The position numbers were made by a program, and so were the translations under genes. From assembly GCA_022508685.1 (NCBI GenBank), contig JAFLUS010000127.1:1-6174 (forward strand): 6,174 nucleotides of DNA. Reading direction: 5' to 3'. Below, one piece after another: positions 1 to 6,117 of the stretch. Each line of letters opens with the position of its first letter. Within the stretch, counting starts at the first letter, position 1. Origin of the DNA: Prevotellaceae bacterium. Lineage in GTDB: Bacteria; Bacteroidota; Bacteroidia; Bacteroidales; Bacteroidaceae. The notes under the pieces are model-generated. The model searched no databases. It was not told where the DNA came from and saw only the letters and a list, made by a program, of their open reading frames with translations.

Positions 1-79
1 TGTGGTCGAAACTTTGCTTCCCAATGTTTTTAAGAATGCAAAGCAATAAAAACAACTTTTCTCCGTTACATATAGAAGA
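1..79 (+). promoter_or_regulatory. Leader upstream of porP, possible promoter of the por operon
   Basis: This AT-rich stretch precedes the first gene of the operon. The octamer AAACTTTG at 9-16 differs at one position from the Bacteroidota -7 consensus TAnnTTTG. If used, it would start transcription near position 23 and leave a 5' leader of roughly 57 bases; the matching -33 TTTG element would lie outside the window. A six-base inverted repeat (CTTTGC at 12-17, GCAAAG at 38-43, 20-base loop) overlaps the octamer. It is too weak to call an operator or terminator. No Shine-Dalgarno motif precedes the ATG at 80. The region could equally be the end of an upstream intergenic space with the real promoter further left. 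Confidence 0.25.
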
Positions 80-1021
80 ATGAATAGCAGAACACGGATG
101 CTTTTGTGGCTGCTGCTGTGGCTTCCCGTCGGGAGCATGGCGCAGAACGACGTGCAGTTTGCCGACTACACGCGGCTGAAGTCGTACTACAACCCGGCTT
201 CGTCGGGCACGGACGGCAAGCTCAACGTGGCTGGCGCCTACGCCATGCAGTTCGCCGGCTACGACAACGCGCCTGCCACGATGTACATCGGTGCCGACCT
301 GCCTGTCTATTTCCTCAGTCCGCGCCACGGCGCCGGCATCAGTCTGCTGAGCGACAAGTTCGGCATGTTCTCCACGCAGAAGATTGCGCTGCAGTATGCC
401 TACAACTTCAAGTTGGGGCAGAAGGGACGGCTTGCCATCGGCGTGCAGGCGGCGATGCTGACGGAGAAAATCGACCCGAACAACATCAAGTTGGAGGAGC
501 AGAACGACCCGGCGTTCCCGTCGTCGGAGGTGAACGGCAACCATGCCGACTTTGCTGCCGGATTGTTCTATTATCATCCCCGATGGTGGGCGGGCGTGAG
601 CAGCCAGCACTTGCTTGCACCCACTATCCAGATGCAGGACAAGTACGAATATGCGTTCGACCGCATGTATTATTTGATGGGTGGATGCAATATCCGGCTC
701 AAAAACTCGTTACTTTCCTTACAGCCCTCTTTCATGGTGATGACCGACCTGACGGAATGGCGGGAGGACGTGCAGTGCAAACTGACCTACGAATACGAGG
801 GACGGAGTTTCTACGCCGGAGTGGGCTACAGCCCCGACATCTCCACCACGTTCATGGTGGGCGGAAATTTCCACGGCGTCTGTCTCGGCTACAGTTATCA
901 GATGTACACGTCGGGCATCGGGATGCTCAATGGCTCGCACGAAATCACCATCGGCTACCAAGCCGACCTCGACCTCTTCAAGAAGGGTCGCAACCGCCAC
1001 AAGAGCGTGCGCTTCCTATAA
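80..1021 (+). CDS. porP: PorP/SprF-family type IX secretion system outer-membrane protein
   Basis: This is a 313-residue outer-membrane beta-barrel protein of the T9SS. Family knowledge: PorP/SprF proteins are needed for T9SS function or for surface display of particular substrates, and are linked to the periplasmic parts of the machine. Seen here: a signal peptide with basic start, Leu/Trp-rich core (residues 8-15) and a likely signal peptidase I site after Ala21 (GSMA|Q). The early family signature follows: YNPA at 37-40, QFAG at 57-60, then NAPATMYIGADLP at 63-75. Alternating aromatic/aliphatic strands fill the rest, and SHEITIGY at 286-293 is the usual last strand. A basic tail (300-313) extends beyond it. 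The ATG at 80 is chosen because the signal peptide begins directly there. It is the first gene of the operon, 32 bases before porK. The length is normal for the family. Assignment to PorP rather than another SprF paralogue rests mainly on its place next to porK. Confidence 0.93.
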   Translation: MNSRTRMLLWLLLWLPVGSMAQNDVQFADYTRLKSYYNPASSGTDGKLNVAGAYAMQFAGYDNAPATMYIGADLPVYFLSPRHGAGISLLSDKFGMFSTQKIALQYAYNFKLGQKGRLAIGVQAAMLTEKIDPNNIKLEEQNDPAFPSSEVNGNHADFAAGLFYYHPRWWAGVSSQHLLAPTIQMQDKYEYAFDRMYYLMGGCNIRLKNSLLSLQPSFMVMTDLTEWREDVQCKLTYEYEGRSFYAGVGYSPDISTTFMVGGNFHGVCLGYSYQMYTSGIGMLNGSHEITIGYQADLDLFKKGRNRHKSVRFL

Positions 1022-1053
1022 TAATAGTATGTAAGAATTGAAAACGACAAGAT

Positions 1054-2487
1054 ATGAAAAGACTTTTTGAAATCGTAGTCGCAATGACCATCGTGCTGCT
1101 CGTGTCGTGCATGGGCGGTACAAGCCGCAGCGGTTCTGGTGCCACAGGCGGCGAAGTGACGGGCGTCAGCGGCAGTTCCCTGCAAGAGCCTGCCCCCTAC
1201 GGCATGGTGCTCGTCAAGCGGGGTTCGCTGAAAATGGGTAGCGAAAAGACCGACTCGCTGTGGGGCAAGCAGATGCCTATCCGCGAAATCTCGGTAGACG
1301 CATTCTGGATGGACGAACACGAGGTGACCAACTCGATGTACCGGCAGTTCGTGTTCTGGGTGCGCGACTCTATCATCCGCGAACGCCTTGCCGAAGTTGA
1401 CGATACGTATAAGATAGAAGAGGACAAGAACGGCGACCCCATTACGCCGCAACTCAACTGGCGCAAGCCCATTCCGTGGAAAAATCCCGACGAAGACCAG
1501 CAGCGCGTGCTCGAAAGCGTCTACACCGTGCATCCGTTCGACGGAACGAAAATGCTCGATGCCAAGCAGATGAACTACCGCTACGAGGTGTTCGACTATG
1601 CCATGGCTGCACAGCGCAAGTACCGCCTCGACCCCGAAGAGCGCATCCTGAACACCGACATCGAGGTCAATCCCGACGACGTCGTGATGATTTCGAAGGA
1701 TACGGCATACGTGGACGACGAGGGCAGAATTCACCGCGAAACCATCACCCGTCCGCTCTCTTCGATGTGGGACTTCGTCAACACGTACATCGTCAACGTC
1801 TACCCCGACACGACGTGCTGGGTCAACGACTTCCAGAATGCGGAGAACGAAATCTACATGCGCCAATACTTCAGCCACAGCAACTACAACCAATATCCCG
1901 TAGTGGGCGTGAACTGGGAACAGGCCAACGCATTCTGCAACTGGCGCACCGACTTCCTCATCCGCGGACTCGGCCCGAGCGCAAAATACATACAGCGCTA
2001 CCGACTTCCCACCGAAGCCGAATGGGAATTTGCCGCCCGCGGCAAGGACGGCAACGAACTGCCGTGGACGCAAGAGGGCGTGAAGAGTGACAACGGCTGT
2101 TTCTACGCCAACTTCAAGCCCGACCGCGGAAACTACACGAGCGACGGCAACCTCATCACCTCGAGAGTGGGCATCTACAGCGCCAACTCCAACGGGCTCT
2201 ACGACATGGCGGGCAACGTGGCGGAATGGACATCGACCGTATTCACCGAAGCCGGCGTCCTCTCCATGAGCGACATGAACCCCGAACTGCGATACAACGC
2301 TGCCAAGGAAGACCCCTACGCGCTGAAGCGCAAGTCCGTGCGCGGCGGTTCGTGGAAAGACCCCGAGAGTTTCATCAAGTCGGCATGGCGCTCGAGCGAA
2401 TACCAGAACGTAGGCCGCTCCTTCATCGGCTTCCGCTGCGTCCGCTCGCAAGTAGGCACTGCCGGAAAAGCAAAAAAACAAAAGTAA
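1054..2487 (+). CDS. porK: PorK/GldK, T9SS ring lipoprotein with FGE-like fold
   Basis: This is a 477-residue outer-membrane lipoprotein that builds, with PorN, the large periplasmic ring of the T9SS. Seen here: a lipoprotein signal peptide with lipobox LVSC (16-19, lipidated Cys19), then a Gly/Ser-rich linker to about residue 45. The rest is a formylglycine-generating-enzyme (FGE/SUMF1)-like domain: MVLVKRGSLKMGS at 51-63, FWMDEHEVTNSMY at 84-96, YPVVGVNWEQANAFCNW at 281-297, RYRLPTEAEWEFAARG at 315-330, GLYDMAGNVAEW at 381-392, VRGGSWKDP at 429-437 and GFRCVR at 459-464. An insertion of about 170 residues (roughly 104-276) splits the fold. The catalytic cysteine pair of true FGE enzymes is absent from 438-450 (FESF...SSEY region), so the domain is structural, as known for GldK/PorK. 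No acidic run follows Cys19, so no surface-export signal is seen, which fits a periplasm-facing lipoprotein. The start ATG is 35 bases after the end of porP's stop and has no Shine-Dalgarno motif. Confidence 0.96.
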   Translation: MKRLFEIVVAMTIVLLVSCMGGTSRSGSGATGGEVTGVSGSSLQEPAPYGMVLVKRGSLKMGSEKTDSLWGKQMPIREISVDAFWMDEHEVTNSMYRQFVFWVRDSIIRERLAEVDDTYKIEEDKNGDPITPQLNWRKPIPWKNPDEDQQRVLESVYTVHPFDGTKMLDAKQMNYRYEVFDYAMAAQRKYRLDPEERILNTDIEVNPDDVVMISKDTAYVDDEGRIHRETITRPLSSMWDFVNTYIVNVYPDTTCWVNDFQNAENEIYMRQYFSHSNYNQYPVVGVNWEQANAFCNWRTDFLIRGLGPSAKYIQRYRLPTEAEWEFAARGKDGNELPWTQEGVKSDNGCFYANFKPDRGNYTSDGNLITSRVGIYSANSNGLYDMAGNVAEWTSTVFTEAGVLSMSDMNPELRYNAAKEDPYALKRKSVRGGSWKDPESFIKSAWRSSEYQNVGRSFIGFRCVRSQVGTAGKAKKQK

Positions 2488-2509
2488 TTCCAACTCCACA
2501 CATACAACT

Positions 2510-3289
2510 ATGGGAAAGAAAAGAAAAAGCCTGAACGCCATTCAAGGCTGGCTGCATACAAAATCCGGACAGACCTTCCTCAATATCGCATATAGTTGGG
2601 GCGCATCCATCGTCATCCTCGGTGCACTCTTCAAACTGACGCACATCGCCGGTGCCGACCTCATGCTCTTCATCGGTATGGGAACGGAAGTCATCGTGTT
2701 CTTCATCTCCGGCTTCGACGTGCCATGGGAAGACGACGAAACGCCTGCAGCAACCCAAATCGCGTCTACCGAACTGCCCGAAGGGGAAGATGACGACAGC
2801 AGCGAACCCGTCGTCGTCGGTGGAAACATCGGTGGCGGCACCATCATCATCGGCGGTGGTGCACCGGCTGCGAACTACAATCCCGACGTGCACGGCGAAG
2901 CAACGGACGGCGGAAGCACGCCGATTGACGCAGCCGCACTCGCAGCATCCATTTCGTCCGTACAGATACCGCAACATCCGGGCATGACACCGGAAATGCA
3001 GGAAGCCACGGCTGCATATGTCAACCAGTTGAACGAACTGACCGACATTCTGAAGCAAGTAGCCGAACAGTCGGCACGCCTCACGCGCGACTCCGAAGAA
3101 ATGGAGACGATGAACCGCACGCTCACCGGCATCAACCGCTTCTACGAAATGCAACTCCGCAGCGTAGGACAGCAGAGTGCAACCATCGACGACGTGAACA
3201 CGCAGACCAAGCGTCTTGCCGAACAACTCGAAGAACTCAACGGCGTCTATGCCCGCATGGTAGAGGCTCTCAAAATGAAAGTCGGATAA
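2510..3289 (+). CDS. porL: PorL/GldL, inner-membrane motor subunit of the T9SS
   Basis: This 259-residue inner-membrane protein forms, with PorM, the proton-powered T9SS motor, comparable in role to MotA, ExbB or TolQ. Seen here: a basic N terminus, TM1 at about 24-43, a short periplasmic loop (KLTHIAGAD, 42-50) and TM2 at about 49-68. TM2 carries one acidic residue, Glu60 (GMGTEVIVFF), which aligns with the conserved proton-pathway glutamate of GldL/PorL. The stretch GALFKLTHIAGADLM is a strong family signature. The long cytoplasmic part has an acidic linker (75-99), a Gly-rich hydrophobic segment (101-118), an Ala/Ser/Pro region (120-160) and a predicted coiled coil at about 163-258. The conserved-looking end is ELNGVYARMVEALK. 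The gene starts 22 bases after porK, at an ATG in an A-rich context, and lies 44 bases before its partner porM. The family varies in length because of the linker. Confidence 0.96.
   Translation: MGKKRKSLNAIQGWLHTKSGQTFLNIAYSWGASIVILGALFKLTHIAGADLMLFIGMGTEVIVFFISGFDVPWEDDETPAATQIASTELPEGEDDDSSEPVVVGGNIGGGTIIIGGGAPAANYNPDVHGEATDGGSTPIDAAALAASISSVQIPQHPGMTPEMQEATAAYVNQLNELTDILKQVAEQSARLTRDSEEMETMNRTLTGINRFYEMQLRSVGQQSATIDDVNTQTKRLAEQLEELNGVYARMVEALKMKVG
2828..2865 (+). repeat. Imperfect tandem repeat inside porL (Ile-Gly-Gly-Gly segment)
   Basis: Two near-copies sit side by side in the porL linker: ATCGGTGGCGGCACC at 2828-2842 and ATCGGCGGTGGTGCACC at 2849-2865, separated by ATCATC. They encode the repeated peptide unit IGGG within NIGGGTIIIGGG (residues 106-117). 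The wobble differences (GGT/GGC) show that the protein pattern is kept more strictly than the DNA, so this is probably a coding repeat and not a DNA element. Confidence 0.6.
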
Positions 3290-3333
3290 TCGCCGACCCT
3301 TGACTCCCCACCCACAATCTTCAATCAGAACAC

Positions 3334-4902
3334 ATGGGAATTCAGAAAAACAGGATATCGCCACGTCAGAAGATGATTAACCTGATGTACGTCGTGCTGA
3401 TGGCCATGCTCGCCCTGAACGTGTCGTCGGACGTGCTCAACGGCTTCTCGCTGGTGGACGAAGGGCTGAACCGCTCTGCCAACAACGCGACGGAGCAGAA
3501 CGCCGCCATCTATGCAGCCATGCAGACGGCGATGGACCAAAATCCGGAGAAAGTGCGCGACTGGTATGAAAAGGCACAGCAAGTGAAGGCCATGTCCGAC
3601 TCTATCTACCAGTTTGCCGAAGACCTGAAATGGCGCATCGTGCGTGAAGTCGACGGCGACGAAGCGGACATCTACAACATCAACGGAAAGGAAAATCTGG
3701 AAGCCGCCACCCACGTCATGTTGGCTCCGGGCATCGGACAAGGCACTGCCCTCTTCAACGCCATCAACACCTACCGCGAACAGGTGCTGACCATGGTGAG
3801 CGATTCGGCACAGAGGAAAATCATCAGTTCCAACCTCTCCACCGAAGTGCCGCGAAAAGGCAAACTGCTGGGAAAGAACTGGCAAGAATACATGTTTGAA
3901 AACACGCCCGTAGCGGCTGCCGTCACCCTGCTCACGAAACTGCAGAACGACGTCCGCGCTGCCGAAGGCGAAATTCTCCACCAACTCATTTCGAACATCG
4001 ACGTGAAAGACGTGCGCGTCAACGAAATCAACGCCTACGTCATCCCGAGTTCGCAAACCGTCGTCCGTGGAGGCAGATTCTCGGCACAGATTATCATGGC
4101 TGCCGTCGACACGACTTCGCGCCCCGAAATCTACATTGGCAACACGCTCATCTCGGCTACGAACGGCCGCTACGAAACGGTGTGCAACTCCGTGGGCGAC
4201 TTCACCCTCCGCGGCTATCTGCAAATGCGCAACGGCGACGGCGAACTGATTAAGCGCGAATTTGTACAACCCTACACCGTGGTCGAACCCTCCGCAACCG
4301 TGTCTGCCACGATGATGAACATGCTCTACGCCGGTTACCAGAACCCTATCAGCGTGAGTGTGCCGGGCGTACCCGTGAACAAGATTAACGCCACCATGAC
4401 GGGCGGAACGCTGACGAAGAAAGGCGACGGCAGTTACATCGCCACGCCGACCACCGTGGGCAACGACGTCACCATCACCGTGACGGCAGAGAACGAAGGC
4501 CGTCAGCAGGAAATGGGACAATTCACGTTCCACGTGCGCAAACTGCCCGACCCCTCGGCATATATCGACGTGAAAGACGCAGCCGGCAATTCCAACCGCT
4601 ACAAAGGCGGCATCCCCATTGCCAAGGCAGCCCTGCTCAACGCACAAGGCGTCAGTGCAGCCATCGACGACGGCCTGCTCGACATTCCCTTCCGCGTCAC
4701 CAGTTTTGAAACCGTCTTCACCGACAACCTCGGCAACGCCCTGCTCGAGAAATCGGCAGGTGCAGCCTTCAGCGAACGCCAGCGCTCCATGATGCGCTCC
4801 CTCGCCCGCGGCAAGCGTTTCAACATCTCTCGCGTACACGCCACCGGTCCCGACGGCATCGAGCGCGTCCTGCCCTACGCCTTGGAGGTCATCGTCAATT
4901 AA
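3334..4902 (+). CDS. porM: PorM/GldM, inner-membrane motor shaft of the T9SS
   Basis: This 522-residue protein is the partner of PorL. Family knowledge: it is an inner-membrane dimer whose four periplasmic domains span the periplasm and pass motor rotation to the PorK/PorN ring. Seen here: a short cytoplasmic N terminus with the family hallmark SPRQKMINLMYVVLMAMLAL (9-28), in which Arg11 corresponds to GldM Arg9, the residue paired with the GldL glutamate. One TM helix follows at about 15-32. The periplasmic part fits the known domain plan: helical D1 at about 36-218, then mostly beta D2 (about 223-317), D3 (about 320-401, starting near YAGYQNPISVSVPGV) and D4 (about 402-522, KLPDPSAYIDVKDAAGN onwards). 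These boundaries are inferred from domain knowledge. Cys284 is the only cysteine. The start ATG at 3334 lies 44 bases after porL, with no Shine-Dalgarno motif; no earlier start would keep this hallmark N terminus. The length is typical of the family. Confidence 0.97.
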   Translation: MGIQKNRISPRQKMINLMYVVLMAMLALNVSSDVLNGFSLVDEGLNRSANNATEQNAAIYAAMQTAMDQNPEKVRDWYEKAQQVKAMSDSIYQFAEDLKWRIVREVDGDEADIYNINGKENLEAATHVMLAPGIGQGTALFNAINTYREQVLTMVSDSAQRKIISSNLSTEVPRKGKLLGKNWQEYMFENTPVAAAVTLLTKLQNDVRAAEGEILHQLISNIDVKDVRVNEINAYVIPSSQTVVRGGRFSAQIIMAAVDTTSRPEIYIGNTLISATNGRYETVCNSVGDFTLRGYLQMRNGDGELIKREFVQPYTVVEPSATVSATMMNMLYAGYQNPISVSVPGVPVNKINATMTGGTLTKKGDGSYIATPTTVGNDVTITVTAENEGRQQEMGQFTFHVRKLPDPSAYIDVKDAAGNSNRYKGGIPIAKAALLNAQGVSAAIDDGLLDIPFRVTSFETVFTDNLGNALLEKSAGAAFSERQRSMMRSLARGKRFNISRVHATGPDGIERVLPYALEVIVN

Positions 4903-4941
4903 CACATCTGAATCCGAACCGAAAACAAAACCCTACAATAT

Positions 4942-6117
4942 ATGAAAACAGGTGCAATCCGAAATAGCGTTCTCTCGCGTGGCATCTTCGCCATCGCCAT
5001 TGCGTTTCTCCTGAACACCGCCAACCTCTGCGCACAACCGCAGAAGACGCGCGTGCAAACCACCCGCAACAGGACGGAACAGCAAAAGAAAGAACAGGCC
5101 ACGAGCCGTGCCGCACTCATGTTCCCCACCGCCGTTGCCGTGCCGGAGGAAGTGATGTGGCGTCGCGACATCTATCGCCAACTCGACCTCATGCAAGACC
5201 AGAATGCCGCGCTCTACTACCCGATGAAACCGCAAGGCGACCAGCAGAACCTGTTTACGGTGATGTTCCGCCTGTTCAGCACAGGACGTCTGCCCGTCTA
5301 CGAGCCCAACCAAAGCGGTGTCGAAGATTTCAGTGCAGAAAACCGCATGCACTTCAAGACCTTCGTCGACAAATGGAGCGTGCCTTACGAAATGGAAGGC
5401 AACCGCTACAAGATTGAGGACATCGACATTCCCAGCGACGAAGTCAAAGGTTTCTACGTGAAGGAAAGTTCCTACTACGACCAGAACACCGCCACCTACC
5501 ACACTCGCGTCACCGCTCTCTGTCCGCTCCTCTACCGCAGCGACGACTATTTCTCAATGGACGAACGCCAGTGGCCCCTCTTCTGGGTAAAAATGGAAGA
5601 CATAGAACCCTACCTCAGCCAACACATGGTGATGACCTCCAACGTCAACAACGCCGCCACCATGTCAATGGCAGACTTCTTTGCCACCAACCACTACAAA
5701 GGCAAAATCTTCATGACGACCAACATGCAAGGAAAGTCTCTGCAACAGCAAGTGGCAGACCGCCAACGTGCTGAAGCCGACACGCTTGCCGTCGACGTCG
5801 ACCCCGCAACAGCCAAGCAGAATGCACTGCTGAAGCAGGAACAAAACCTCATCGAACGCCAAATGGCTGACTTCGAAAAGCACATCTGGACTGCCCCCGT
5901 CGACAGTGCCGCCCTCGCGCAGCAAGACTCTATCAATGCTGCCGCCAAAAGCAAGAAAACGGCAAAGGCAAAGACCGACAACACGACAACGGCACGCAGT
6001 GCCCGCCGCTCTTCATCCTCCGAAGCCAAGCCGAAGAAGGAGAAAAGTTCATCCGGCGGAAGCAGCGGCGGTGGTTCATCCGCTCCCCGCGTCACCGTTC
6101 GCCGCCAACGTCACTAA
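4942..6117 (+). CDS. porN: PorN/GldN, periplasmic ring protein of the T9SS
   Basis: This 391-residue secreted periplasmic protein joins PorK in the large outer-membrane-associated ring that contacts the PorM shaft. Seen here: a signal peptide with hydrophobic core at about 15-24 and a likely signal peptidase I site after Ala31 (NLCA|QPQ). Cys30 is preceded by Leu, so it is not a good lipobox. A basic/Gln-rich linker (33-57) follows, then the GldN domain at about 64-265. It contains EVMWRRDIYRQLDL (70-83), ALYYP (90-94), LFTVMFRLFSTGRLPVYE (104-121), DIPSDEVKGFYVKE (162-175) and RQWPLFWVKMEDI (209-221). A helical Gln/Ala-rich region (265-335) leads to a low-complexity tail (336-391) rich in Lys, Ser, Gly and Arg. 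It is the fifth and last recognisable gene, 39 bases after porM, with an AT-rich leader (CAATAT) before the ATG. Identification rests on the domain motifs together with its position after porM. Confidence 0.95.
   Translation: MKTGAIRNSVLSRGIFAIAIAFLLNTANLCAQPQKTRVQTTRNRTEQQKKEQATSRAALMFPTAVAVPEEVMWRRDIYRQLDLMQDQNAALYYPMKPQGDQQNLFTVMFRLFSTGRLPVYEPNQSGVEDFSAENRMHFKTFVDKWSVPYEMEGNRYKIEDIDIPSDEVKGFYVKESSYYDQNTATYHTRVTALCPLLYRSDDYFSMDERQWPLFWVKMEDIEPYLSQHMVMTSNVNNAATMSMADFFATNHYKGKIFMTTNMQGKSLQQQVADRQRAEADTLAVDVDPATAKQNALLKQEQNLIERQMADFEKHIWTAPVDSAALAQQDSINAAAKSKKTAKAKTDNTTTARSARRSSSSEAKPKKEKSSSGGSSGGGSSAPRVTVRRQRH

Noticed and set aside
12..43. Inverted repeat CTTTGC/GCAAAG as a terminator or operator
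   Set aside because: Arms are only six bases with a 20-base AT-rich loop and no T tract following. It is expected by chance often enough.
106..1041. Forward frame of 311 codons overlapping porP
   Set aside because: Frame-shifted shadow of porP, Arg/His/Ala-rich. The real frame carries the signal peptide and PorP motifs.
1192..2442. PorK as an active sulfatase-modifying enzyme
   Set aside because: The active-site cysteine pair is missing, and the gene sits between porP and porL as in known T9SS operons.
955..2541. Reverse-strand open frame of 528 codons covering porK
   Set aside because: Same codon-mirror effect. The forward gene has an intact lipobox and FGE-like motifs, while the reverse product shows no family features.
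2423..3364. Reverse-strand open frame of 313 codons across porL
   Set aside because: Codon-aligned shadow of porL that runs across two intergenic gaps. The protein is compositionally odd, with many Cys and Arg.
3325..4905. Reverse-strand open frame of 526 codons covering porM almost exactly
   Set aside because: It is codon-aligned with porM and open only because porM lacks TTA, CTA and TCA. The translation is Val/His/Arg-rich with no recognisable domain.
5020..5034. PorN as a lipoprotein with Cys30 as the lipidated residue
   Set aside because: The residues before Cys30 are Ala-Asn-Leu; a Leu at -1 does not fit a lipobox, whereas Ala31|Gln32 is a good signal peptidase I site.
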